Part shown: piece by piece, positions 14,989 through 22,615 of the stretch
Numbering within the stretch: position 1 is the first letter of the stretch
Layout of the letters: every line of letters begins with the position of its first letter
Origin: a virus
Length of the DNA: 29,059 nt
Virus record (IMG/VR): IMGVR_UViG_3300049216_000585
Coordinates: 1-29,059 of that record
Reading direction: 5' to 3' (one strand)
The notes under the pieces: generated by a model
The model's input: the letters and a program-made list of their open reading frames with translations, nothing else
The model's database searches: none
What the model was told of the DNA's origin: nothing
Made by a program: the position numbers and the translations under genes

Positions 14989-17117
14989 GTGCAACTGCAA
15001 TTCCGCTCGCACAGTTTGCGCAACAGCTTGCGGCTGCTGGCGCAGGTGCTGATGTCTCCTCCTGGACGGCCGCATTGGCTGCGGGTGGCACGCAGCGTAG
15101 TCTTTCGACAGCCTTTGCCGATGCGCCGTTTATCGAGTGGTTTGGCGCTTGCGGCATGGGCAATGACGACACCGCGGTATTTACGAAAGCCGTACAAAGC
15201 GGCATACCGTTCCGACTGGGTCCCAAGACCTATATCATCAATGGTTCATGGACAACGGGAAGCGCGCCGTTTTTTATTCTGAGCGGTTACGCTGGCGTCT
15301 CACGCTTGCTCCGTATGGAGGGCGGAACAACTGGCGCCTGGATTGGCCTTGAGTGCGCCATTGTTAATGTCGACGGTGTGATATTTGACGCGAATGGGTC
15401 GCAGGTTCAGGCGAACACATGGAATGTTCTTGTGGACACTCCCGTTGTTTTGGCGGAGTTCAATAAATGTGCATTTCGTAACAATAGCGGCTCGTTGGGG
15501 CGTGGTCTTGCGATTATCGGAAGTGGCACGGTCGGGAATGGCACCACTTACCTGGTTGACGCCTGTGAGTTCTCTGGAAACTCGTCCGATGGGTGCGGAG
15601 TGTTCCAGGCGACCGGTGTAGCAATTACAGGCTGTCGGTCATTTGGCAACGGTGGAAGTGGTATCGGTGCGTCAGTGTTCGGTGCTCCAACGACCACCAA
15701 CTTGAATCAGGCGGTCCTCATTCAAGGAAACCGATGCTGGAACAACGCGATCGATGGAATAAATGTCGGTACGCTCAATCCAAGCGGAGCAACCCCACCA
15801 AGCTATACGCTTTCGCTTCCATCTGCGACAACGGTGTCAATCGCAGAGAACATCGTTTGGGCAAGCGGGTCTTATGGAATCCAAGCCTATGGAGACTACT
15901 TCGAAATTTGCGGCAATCAAATAACGCAGATGACGTCTGCAGCGGGCGGCCTCGTTATCACGGCTCGCTATTCTAGGGTCAGTGAGAACAACCTGAACGT
16001 CCCTGGTGTCTATATCGGAATTGACAGCGGCGGTTGCTACGATTGCGACATTATCGATAACAGTGTAACCGGCGCCAGCATAGGGATCAATCCAGGGGGT
16101 TCTCAGTTTGTCACCGTCAGCGGAAATAAGGTCCGTGAGTGCGGCATTGGCATGTCCATTTATGACGTTGAGGCAGATGGCAATGGTGTGCCATTTCCAG
16201 TTCCAGTCACCGGTTTAACGATTGAACGAAATACCATTGTTGTGTCAGCGGGCGGCACCGGCATATCCGTTCTTGATGGTGGAACAGGTATAGCTATCGT
16301 TGAAAATCGCTTCTTACCTCATGACGACAACGTGGCGCCGAGCCAGGCACTGGCCCTGCGAACAGGAGGTGCGTCATTACGCGGTAATATGTGGAATGGC
16401 ACTGCCCGCATTGACCTAAACCCAAGCCCTCAAAATATTCTAGAAGTCCCAGATGTCTTCGACACTGTGCGTGTTCCGTCCGGCGGTGAAGTGATTGATA
16501 GTCTCTTGCCCGCAAGTGTCGCAACGTCAGCAGGCGAGGTGAGCTACCTCACGGTGACCTCTGGTGGAACGGGTTATACAACGGCCAATGTCACTTTTGT
16601 AGGGCCCGGTAGCGATGCCCAGGCAACAGCCATGGTCTATGACGGGAGCGTGATAGGGTTTCGGGTCACTAATAACGGCACCGGATATACTGCTGGAAGC
16701 ACAGATTGCGTCATTAGCGGCGATGGTTCGGGTGCAGCGGCATCGGTGACTGTGGGAAACCCCCTACAGGCAAATCGTCGTCTGCAATTGTTGACCGTGG
16801 CAGGGGTCACCCTGCGCCAGAACGGCCAACTCATGACCCAAGCTAACTCTACCCTGCGTGACCTAACTCTGTCTGGCGAAACCGCAGTCGAGCTGACGGA
16901 AAGTGGTGGCATCTGGGTGGTTTCCGGGTTTTATCCGGCTGCGCTGTTACAATCGCAGCAGAACGGAGCAGTGACTCTTGCGTCACCACTCGGCGCGACT
17001 TTGTCCCTGGCCCCTGGTAGCGGTGGCGCGTTGATAGCTGCCGGCCTACCCACGGTCGCCACGGGCCTACCCGTTGGGGCGATTTGGCGAAACGGCAATG
17101 TTCTAAACATCGTGTAG
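14985..17117 (+). CDS. Beta-helical tailspike / tail fibre protein
   Basis: This 710-residue protein starts with GTG at 14985 behind CCGGAGGTAG, overlapping the previous TGA (GTGA). After an N-terminal helical region comes the tailspike entry motif GMGNDDTAVFTKAVQSGIPF with GPKTYIINGSW. Then follows a long right-handed parallel beta-helix (about residues 110-480), recognisable from repeated short N-x-V/G-I turns (ISENNLN-like SENNLNVPGVYIGIDSGGC, DNSVTGASIGINPGGSQFV, GNKVRECGIGMSIYDV, ERNTIVVSAGGTGISV). Residues about 510-580 contain a GGTGYTTAN/NGTGYTAGS repeat pair. The C-terminal part ends in GAIWRNGNVLNIV. Such spikes bind or degrade surface polysaccharide. The gene sits before the sheath rather than after the baseplate genes, which is unusual. 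Confidence 0.82.
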   Translation: MSATAIPLAQFAQQLAAAGAGADVSSWTAALAAGGTQRSLSTAFADAPFIEWFGACGMGNDDTAVFTKAVQSGIPFRLGPKTYIINGSWTTGSAPFFILSGYAGVSRLLRMEGGTTGAWIGLECAIVNVDGVIFDANGSQVQANTWNVLVDTPVVLAEFNKCAFRNNSGSLGRGLAIIGSGTVGNGTTYLVDACEFSGNSSDGCGVFQATGVAITGCRSFGNGGSGIGASVFGAPTTTNLNQAVLIQGNRCWNNAIDGINVGTLNPSGATPPSYTLSLPSATTVSIAENIVWASGSYGIQAYGDYFEICGNQITQMTSAAGGLVITARYSRVSENNLNVPGVYIGIDSGGCYDCDIIDNSVTGASIGINPGGSQFVTVSGNKVRECGIGMSIYDVEADGNGVPFPVPVTGLTIERNTIVVSAGGTGISVLDGGTGIAIVENRFLPHDDNVAPSQALALRTGGASLRGNMWNGTARIDLNPSPQNILEVPDVFDTVRVPSGGEVIDSLLPASVATSAGEVSYLTVTSGGTGYTTANVTFVGPGSDAQATAMVYDGSVIGFRVTNNGTGYTAGSTDCVISGDGSGAAASVTVGNPLQANRRLQLLTVAGVTLRQNGQLMTQANSTLRDLTLSGETAVELTESGGIWVVSGFYPAALLQSQQNGAVTLASPLGATLSLAPGSGGALIAAGLPTVATGLPVGAIWRNGNVLNIV

Positions 17118-17125
17118 GAGAAAAG

Positions 17126-17308
17126 ATGAGTAATTATAACCTCATCGTCCATAATCCATTTGGCGACTATGCCAAGGGTGCCCTCATTACTGACCCTGCA
17201 GAGGTTCAGCGCATCTTGCAAAGCGATCATCATGGTCACGTGCTCCGGATCGCTCCAATGGCCCCCGTGCAGCCGACCGCTGAAGCCAAGCCGGAGACGC
17301 AAGGATGA
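17126..17308 (+). CDS. Small protein preceding the tail sheath
   Basis: This 60-residue protein starts at ATG 17126 after a strong TAGGAGAAAAG ribosome-binding site. An upstream in-frame ATG (17084) lies inside the tailspike gene and is rejected. The sequence NLIVHNPFGDYAKGALITDP followed by EVQRILQSDHHGHVLRI suggests a small folded protein with a disordered tail rich in Pro, Ala and Glu. Mu-like phages encode a comparably small protein (DUF2635 type) at the same place, just before the sheath, though I see no convincing sequence match. It overlaps the sheath start (ATGA), so the two are probably co-translated. Confidence 0.65.
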   Translation: MSNYNLIVHNPFGDYAKGALITDPAEVQRILQSDHHGHVLRIAPMAPVQPTAEAKPETQG

Positions 17309-18870
17309 CGATATTTACGCTAGGAACGACCAACACCGCGGCACTCACTGTACCCGGGAACTATGTAGCGATCGTCCCACCGCAGATCACCTATATCAAC
17401 GGTGTCGCGACAGGCATTTTGGGCCTTGTTGGCACTGCGGCTTGGGGGCCGGTTGGGTCGCCAACAACGGTGGGTACATACGCAGAATACGTCACGTATT
17501 TTGGCACTCTACGGGCGCGTCGCTACGACATTGGCACCGCTGTGGCTGTGGCCGTGCAGCAAGGGTGCAGTGACATCGTCTGTGTTCGAGTGACCGACGG
17601 AAGTGATACAGCAGCAACCTATGCACTGGCTTATAGCGCCCCCAGCTACGGCGCACTGCTCACTTCAAAATATACGGGCAGTTATGGAAACGCAATCGGC
17701 ATCATTATGGGTTCGGGCTCTGCCGCTGGCTCAACGCGTCTTACCCTGACATCGCCGGGTTCGGCGCCGGAGATTTTTGATAACATCAGCGGAACCGGAG
17801 CGGCATTCTGGAACAATCTTGTCAGTGTCGTTAATACTGGTTCTGGTTCACGGGGGCCGTCACAACTTGTGGTGGCGACGCTTGGGGCTAACACTGGCGC
17901 CGCCATACCCACCTATGCCGCGACAGCCAACCAAACTCTGTCCGGTGGAACCGATGGCGCCTCTGGCGTCGGGACAAGCCAGTTGCTGGGCACCGACGGG
18001 CCCGCGCGAACGGGCATGTATGCACTACGCAATGCAGGTTGCTCCGTGGCCGTGCTTGTGGATTGCGCTGACAACACAAGTTGGTCGACACAAGTGGCGT
18101 TTGCGCTCTCTGAGGGTGTCTATATGGTCGACTCCGGCCCGGCCGGGGAATCAATTTCAAATGCCACAAATGTCAAGGCGTCAAGTGGTATCGACACCTA
18201 TGCCATGAAAATTCTTTATGGTGACTGGATCTATTGGCTGGATACAACAAACAATGGTCAGACTCGCCTTATTAGCCCGACAAGTTTTTCGGCAGGGCTT
18301 TTGGCCAATCTATCGCCGGAGCAATCGAGCTTAAACAAGCAAGTTCAGGCTATTGTCGGCACTCAAAAGTCTTTCACAAATTCAGTCTATTCCCAGGCAG
18401 ATCTGGCACTTTTGGCGACCGCCGGAATTGATGTGATCGCAAATCCCGCCCCTGGTGGTAGCTATTTTGCTCCAGTGATTGGTCGTAATGCCTCTAGCAG
18501 CGCAGTCATTCACGGTGATAACTATACACGGTTGACGAATTTTATTGCCAAGACGATTAATGCGTGGATGGGTCAAGTGGTTGGGCTTTTGCAAAACCCC
18601 ACAACGCGTCGGCAGGCGTTTACATTGCTCGATCAATTCTTTTATACGCTCTGGCAGCAGGGCATTATCGGCAATGCTGACGGAACGCAACCCTACAGCA
18701 TAGTACTTAATGACAGCAACAACCCACCAGCGCGGGTTGCGCTTGGTTACCTACAGGCCAACGTGCAAGTTCAATACCAAAGTGTCATTGAATACATGCT
18801 AACCGAGATTGAAGGTGGCCAAAGCGTTCAGATATCCCGCCAGGCCGTTGCGCCGGCGCTATCAACTTAG
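17305..18870 (+). CDS. Contractile tail sheath protein
   Basis: This 521-residue protein starts at ATG 17305, overlapping the previous TGA. The N-terminus shows the sheath hallmark: VPGNYVAIVPP, then GILGLVGTAAWGPVGSPTTV and YAEYVTYFGT. The C-terminal domain contains RLTNFIAKTINAWMGQVVGL, NPTTRRQAFTLLDQFFYTLW, and an IVLNDSNNPPARVALGYLQA strand leading to the final beta-strand handshake region (YMLTEIEGGQSVQISRQ). Sheath subunits polymerise around the tube and contract on infection. Its presence, followed directly by the tube gene, identifies the phage as a myovirus. Confidence 0.92.
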   Translation: MTIFTLGTTNTAALTVPGNYVAIVPPQITYINGVATGILGLVGTAAWGPVGSPTTVGTYAEYVTYFGTLRARRYDIGTAVAVAVQQGCSDIVCVRVTDGSDTAATYALAYSAPSYGALLTSKYTGSYGNAIGIIMGSGSAAGSTRLTLTSPGSAPEIFDNISGTGAAFWNNLVSVVNTGSGSRGPSQLVVATLGANTGAAIPTYAATANQTLSGGTDGASGVGTSQLLGTDGPARTGMYALRNAGCSVAVLVDCADNTSWSTQVAFALSEGVYMVDSGPAGESISNATNVKASSGIDTYAMKILYGDWIYWLDTTNNGQTRLISPTSFSAGLLANLSPEQSSLNKQVQAIVGTQKSFTNSVYSQADLALLATAGIDVIANPAPGGSYFAPVIGRNASSSAVIHGDNYTRLTNFIAKTINAWMGQVVGLLQNPTTRRQAFTLLDQFFYTLWQQGIIGNADGTQPYSIVLNDSNNPPARVALGYLQANVQVQYQSVIEYMLTEIEGGQSVQISRQAVAPALST

Positions 18871-18885
18871 CGGAGGAGGTCACAC

Positions 18886-19323
18886 ATGCCCATCAATAGT
18901 CTGAGTGTGGGTCGTGATGTCGTTCTCGACATTATCGATCCAACGAATGGCGGTATCTTGGCGTGGTCCTCGATCACCGCTTTTCAGTCACGGCAACAAA
19001 CCAAACGGCTACAATCCATTGGCATAGATGGAAGCAACAATTTCGCAGAGATCCCACAAGGCTGGGAGGTTAGCTTCAGCCTTGACCGCAGCTCTTCGGC
19101 TGTAGACGACTATTTTGCTACTGTGGAAAACGGATATTTTACGGGCCTGAATTATGTCGGTGTCTTGGTGACCGAAACAATCTCTGAGGTTGATGGTTCG
19201 ACATCACAATACCGCTACGAAAATCTGGCGCTCAAACTTGCCGACGCCGGCAGCAAATCCGGCGATAGCCTTGTAAAAATGAAAATCGAGGGTATCGCAA
19301 GCCGTCGGCGGAAGGTGAGCTAG
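18886..19323 (+). CDS. Tail tube protein
   Basis: This 145-residue protein starts 15 bases after the sheath stop with a near-consensus AGCGGAGGAGGT ribosome-binding site. That suits the high expression a tube protein needs. The pattern (LDIIDPTNGGILAWSSITAF, PQGWEVSFSLDRSSSAVDDY, FATVENGYFTGL, GSTSQYRYENLALKLADAG, KMKIEGIASRRRKV) matches the beta-barrel tube proteins of Mu/P2-like phages. Length is close to typical. It forms the inner conduit inside the sheath. Its TAG overlaps the GTG of the chaperone gene. Confidence 0.88.
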   Translation: MPINSLSVGRDVVLDIIDPTNGGILAWSSITAFQSRQQTKRLQSIGIDGSNNFAEIPQGWEVSFSLDRSSSAVDDYFATVENGYFTGLNYVGVLVTETISEVDGSTSQYRYENLALKLADAGSKSGDSLVKMKIEGIASRRRKVS

Positions 19324-19697
19324 TGACAACAATAAAAATCCATGAAAGTGAGCGCCCAGGTGGGGCCAATGAACTCGCCCCCGGACATTTTGTGCTTGAG
19401 ACGGAAGACGGTCGGCGGATAACTTCAAAACCGGCACTGAAAGTTAGAGAGGAAATGTCCCTCTCGGAATGTCTAGGTGCCGACACACGACTTAACCCTG
19501 TGTGGGTTTTGTGGGCCACTGTTGCTTGCTGTGTAACACATATCGATAGCGAGCCGGTACGTATGCCAAGCAGCAAACTGCAGGTAGAGGCGCTGGTTGA
19601 TCGCATTGGTGACGAAGCCATGCGCGCGCTGCTTGTAAGATACCGGGCGAATAGTGAGGTACGTGAGGCTCGCGTGCTGGCCCGCGCAAAAAACTAG
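19323..19697 (+). CDS. Tail assembly chaperone, short form
   Basis: This 124-residue protein starts with GTG at 19323, overlapping the tube stop. It lies where P2 gpE, lambda gpG and Mu gp41 lie, between the tube and tape-measure genes. The sequence has a beta-rich N-terminal half (HFVLETEDGRRITSKPALKV) and a helical C-terminal half (LQVEALVDRIGDEAMRALLV). These chaperones coat the tape measure and recruit tube subunits but are absent from the mature virion. It ends GCA AAA AAC TAG, so the slippery heptamer A AAA AAC immediately precedes its stop. A fraction of ribosomes should shift to make the longer form. Confidence 0.82.
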   Translation: MTTIKIHESERPGGANELAPGHFVLETEDGRRITSKPALKVREEMSLSECLGADTRLNPVWVLWATVACCVTHIDSEPVRMPSSKLQVEALVDRIGDEAMRALLVRYRANSEVREARVLARAKN

Positions 19698-19888
19698 CTG
19701 GGCACCCCGGATTTCGGGCCGCTCTCTACCTAGTGGCTTGCGGGGTGCCCTATGACACAGCATTCGAGATGGATCCAGCGGAACAGTGGGCGGCTTGCGT
19801 CGTGTTCGGTGAACTTGGTGTCGGTGTGAGAGCCAAACTGAGGTTTGATTGGAACGCCCGCAGCTGGGGGAAGAGTGATGAAGACTAA
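19323..19888 (+). CDS. Tail assembly chaperone, -1 frameshift long form
   Basis: Predicted as 19323-19694 joined to 19694-19888, giving 188 residues. After slipping on A AAA AAC (19688-19694), the -1 frame is open for 64 codons: LAGHPGFRAALYLVACGVPY, then DTAFEMDPAEQWAACVVFGE and further to TAA at 19886-19888. This frame has no independent start with a ribosome-binding site. It ends 11 bases inside the following gene, so it is accounted for only by frameshifting. The same arrangement is conserved in lambda G/GT, P2 E/E' and Mu 41/42, where the long product links tape measure and tube protein. Confidence 0.8.
19688..19750 (+). promoter_or_regulatory. Programmed -1 frameshift signal (slippery heptamer plus stem)
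   Basis: The slippery heptamer A AAA AAC (19688-19694, in phase with the chaperone frame) is followed by the zero-frame TAG and a 5-base spacer (19695-19699). A perfect 10-bp stem comes next: GGGCACCCCG (19700-19709) pairs with CGGGGTGCCC (19741-19750). Inside the 31-base loop GCCGC (19718-19722) can pair with GTGGC (19733-19737) with one G-U, extending the structure. Spacing and stability match known -1 signals. Confidence 0.85.
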
Positions 19889-20300
19889 GAAATCTGTGCA
19901 TGAACTGAGTGCGATGTTCGCCAGAGCCGCCGAGACAATTGAGGCAGCGCGAGACGCAGCGTTGGCGCAGGCCGCACAGCGGTTAGGAGCTGCTGTGGTT
20001 GAAGAGCTACAGGCGCGGGCGCGTGAGAGGCCGGCTATGGCGGGGTTGTTTTCGGCGCTTGAGGACAGCTTCGAGAGCCGCGTCACCGACCGTGCCCTGA
20101 TTGGCTTTAAAGGCGGCGAAGGCCGCGAGGATGTGGTTGAACAGGCGACCGAATTAGAACTGGGTCATGGTAAGGGTGTGAGAGCGCCAATCTTGGCTCA
20201 GGTTGCCGCACGCTCTTCTGACGACCTGGTCACCCGCATGCGGGAGCATCTGGCTGACAGCCTTACCACTGGGTTGACCGGTGAGGGAAGGTCCTCTTGA
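19878..20300 (+). CDS. Hypothetical tail protein between chaperone and tape measure
   Basis: This 140-residue protein starts at ATG 19878 behind GGGGGAAGAGTG. An upstream TTG (19845) lacks a comparable site. It is mostly helical: ELSAMFARAAETIEAARDAA, then AAQRLGAAVVEELQARARER. The C-terminal part (ATELELGHGKGVRAPILAQV, then DLVTRMREHLADSLTTGL) loosely recalls HK97 gp10-like tail-completion proteins, where an E-x-G-T/H segment precedes a proline and a final helix. That similarity is weak. The gene overlaps the long chaperone frame by 11 bases, and its TGA overlaps the TTG of the tape-measure candidate, so it belongs to the tail assembly block. Confidence 0.6.
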   Translation: MKTKKSVHELSAMFARAAETIEAARDAALAQAAQRLGAAVVEELQARARERPAMAGLFSALEDSFESRVTDRALIGFKGGEGREDVVEQATELELGHGKGVRAPILAQVAARSSDDLVTRMREHLADSLTTGLTGEGRSS

Positions 20301-21598
20301 TCGAAGCATTTGAACTAGGGGTCGCGCTGACGCTGGAGACGGATGCAGCACGCACGGCATTAAATGGGGTCGGGCAGCAACTATCGACACTTGATCGCGA
20401 TATGGCGGCGTTCGAAAAGCGAATGACAGAGATGCCCGAAGCACTTGCTCGGCTTTCCGTACCGCAGCTTCCCTCAAGCAGCGAAAGACCTACGGGACAA
20501 GGCGAACATGTTGGGTCGTCGTCTTCCACTGCATCTTTGGCGCCCTACGATCAACGCAAGCTGCAGTCGATTGCAAACTTGTTAGATTATCCTGCAATGA
20601 CACATGCGTTCGGCGTCTCTCCGCAGGCTCAGGACTCTGCTCACGACGAAAATGCTCGAACTCTGTTTCAGAGCGACTCCGGTTCAGACGGCAATCGAAT
20701 AACGCCAGCGGCAACAGACATGTTGGGCGCGATGTCTCCATCGATGAGTGACATGATGCTTCAAGCTACAGAGCTGGCGAGAGAAGCCGCCTCCCGCGTG
20801 GATACAGTCAGTTTCCCACAAGAAACAGCCGGCTCAACCGACTCGCTCGCAAAGAGTGGAGCCCTAGAATCGGAATTCGCTGTTCACGTTGATCCTCGCG
20901 GAGAATTTCAGAGTCCGGCTTTGGGTGCAGTAGCTGAACATGGAGACTCTCCGTCGTCGGCACGTATTGGCCGAGATGAGCCTGCCTCTGCGTCGTTACC
21001 CGACTTACTTGGTGCATTCTTCAATCAGGATTTCCCGCGTGTTGCAGCACAACGCAGTGGGATGGACTTCGCGACGAGTACTGCAAACCCAGTTTTTGAC
21101 GCTATAAGCGAAGATAGGCAAATAGGTCGCCAGTTAGACACTGCGTCGTGGAGTGTGCCCTTGGCTTCTCCATCAACCCTGACATCGGCAGATATGGCAG
21201 GGTCGTTCGGTATTCGACCAGACCTAAGAATGAACTCTAGCCTCATACTACCGGGCGAGATGCAAGCAGACCCGGCTACCATTGGTGTCATAGGCTCCAC
21301 GGCGTCTTGGGGAGATAGTGCGGTGCCGCCGACATTTCCATACCCCACCGTGGCACAAGACAATGTGCGTGAAGCGCAGGCTTCATCCGAAAACCAGCGC
21401 CGAAGTGGCGCACAGTCTGAAGACCCATCGGACGGGGAGAACATGTCAAATCCGCTGGTTATCCACACCAACGTGCATATTGATGGCGAAGTGGTCGCGC
21501 GTGTCGTGAGCGAAAAAATGGTTGCTTGGATGAACGGCCCTCTTGCTGGCACGGGTGGCTTCGACGGGCGCCGATCATACACCCCGGTTGAGTCGTAA
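20297..21598 (+). CDS. Putative tail tape-measure protein (short)
   Basis: This 433-residue protein starts with TTG at 20297, behind GAGGGAAGG and overlapping the previous TGA. The N-terminal 60 residues are a helical heptad-like stretch (LTLETDAARTALNGVGQQLS, TLDRDMAAFEKRMTEMPEAL). The long middle part is polar, Ser/Ala/Pro-rich and probably disordered. The C-terminal 45 residues (LVIHTNVHIDGEVVARVVSE, then KMVAWMNG) match the beta-alpha tail end of many tape-measure proteins. No transmembrane segment was seen. If it is the tape measure, about 0.15 nm per residue predicts a tail of roughly 65 nm, short for a myovirus. Position before gpU-, gpX- and gpD-like genes supports the call. Confidence 0.62.
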   Translation: MIEAFELGVALTLETDAARTALNGVGQQLSTLDRDMAAFEKRMTEMPEALARLSVPQLPSSSERPTGQGEHVGSSSSTASLAPYDQRKLQSIANLLDYPAMTHAFGVSPQAQDSAHDENARTLFQSDSGSDGNRITPAATDMLGAMSPSMSDMMLQATELAREAASRVDTVSFPQETAGSTDSLAKSGALESEFAVHVDPRGEFQSPALGAVAEHGDSPSSARIGRDEPASASLPDLLGAFFNQDFPRVAAQRSGMDFATSTANPVFDAISEDRQIGRQLDTASWSVPLASPSTLTSADMAGSFGIRPDLRMNSSLILPGEMQADPATIGVIGSTASWGDSAVPPTFPYPTVAQDNVREAQASSENQRRSGAQSEDPSDGENMSNPLVIHTNVHIDGEVVARVVSEKMVAWMNGPLAGTGGFDGRRSYTPVES

Positions 21599-21653
21599 TG
21601 CCTGAGGCGCCAGAGCGCTGCAGGTTCAGAATAAGTAGCGATCGGTAACGAAC

Positions 21654-22418
21654 ATGGTCGATACGGTGGTAACGCTTGGTGGATACGTATTCTCCAGTTG
21701 GGGTGTGCCCGAACATATCAGTGGCGGCGGAAGACAGCGTCTCGCAGTGCATCGCCTGATTGGTGGCGCGCGTGTTATTGACGCGATGGGTTGGGACGCT
21801 GGCCAAATTCAGTTTTCTGGCAGGCTCCGCGGAGCTGGGGCCGATGTCGAAATTCGGCTGCTAGAGACATTGGCCCGCAGTGGGGTGCCTGCCATTTTTA
21901 GTTACTGGACCCATCGCTATCAGGTCTTGGTCGCGTCACTGACGTGGCAATTTGAACGCTACTACGAGATTACCTACAAAATCGTGCTGGAAGTTCTGTC
22001 AGACCTGACACAGGACGCCTTCGATTCTATTGTAGACACGTTAGATGACGTGTTTAACGCTGACCTCTCTCTGCTGGCGTCGGCAATAAATAGTAGCGTT
22101 GTGCTGCCAGTTTCGCTTTCGAGTATAACGACCGCACAAGCGCAGATTGGCTTGCTGCAGGATGCTACTCCTTCGGAACTCATGCCCCTGGCAAGCGCCG
22201 TTGCGGCAACCGGGACGCAGTTGCAGAGTCTTCAAACCTCCTTGGACCGCACTCTTCCGGTTGGGGCTGCAGGCGGGGTCGGTGCAATGGGTGATCCGGC
22301 TGATCTCGTTACAAGCCTGGTGAGTCAAACGGCAAACTGTCAGCAACTCGCAGCAGCCGTGCAAGGGGTCGCTATTACGTCACGTATGCGAGATAACCTG
22401 GGGACGGTCGGGCAATGA
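21654..22418 (+). CDS. gpU-like tail/baseplate protein
   Basis: This 254-residue protein starts at ATG 21654. The ribosome-binding site is weak (TCGGTAAC), and 55 bases separate it from the previous gene. The N-terminal 130 residues resemble the P2 gpU family: an early GGYVFSSWGVP, then AMGWDAGQIQFSGRLRGAGA, DVEIRLLETLARSGVPAIFS and WQFERYYEITYKIVLEVL. The C-terminal half is helical and alanine-rich (SLLASAINSSVVLPVSL through QQLAAAVQGVAI). P2 gpU acts near the tail tip with gpX and gpD, and here the same order U-X-D follows. The family call is from pattern and synteny. Confidence 0.6.
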   Translation: MVDTVVTLGGYVFSSWGVPEHISGGGRQRLAVHRLIGGARVIDAMGWDAGQIQFSGRLRGAGADVEIRLLETLARSGVPAIFSYWTHRYQVLVASLTWQFERYYEITYKIVLEVLSDLTQDAFDSIVDTLDDVFNADLSLLASAINSSVVLPVSLSSITTAQAQIGLLQDATPSELMPLASAVAATGTQLQSLQTSLDRTLPVGAAGGVGAMGDPADLVTSLVSQTANCQQLAAAVQGVAITSRMRDNLGTVGQ

Positions 22419-22615
22419 GTGGTTCAAAGACCATCATAGTTGTGGGTGGCAACCTGTTTCGTGTCGCAGCGGAACAACTGGGTGACGCGACGCAATGGAA
22501 TCGGATCGCGGTGCTGAACGGTCTCTATGACCCCTTTCTGCGGGGAATTACGACCCTGATTATTCCGCCAGTCGATGCAAATGCGGGCAATGGGGGTATT
22601 CTTGTTAGTCCCTGA
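22415..22615 (+). CDS. gpX-like small LysM tail protein
   Basis: This 66-residue protein is coupled to the gpU-like gene by ATGA. It reads TIIVVGGNLFRVAAEQLGDA, then TQWNRIAVLNGLYDPFL and GITTLIIPP. This is the LysM-like pattern (GDxLxxIAxxxxGDxxxWxxIaxxN) shared by P2 gpX and Mu tail LysM proteins, with the initial D replaced by N. Such proteins join the baseplate hub to the tube or help puncture. It lies between gpU- and gpD-like genes as in P2. Confidence 0.78.
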   Translation: MSGSKTIIVVGGNLFRVAAEQLGDATQWNRIAVLNGLYDPFLRGITTLIIPPVDANAGNGGILVSP

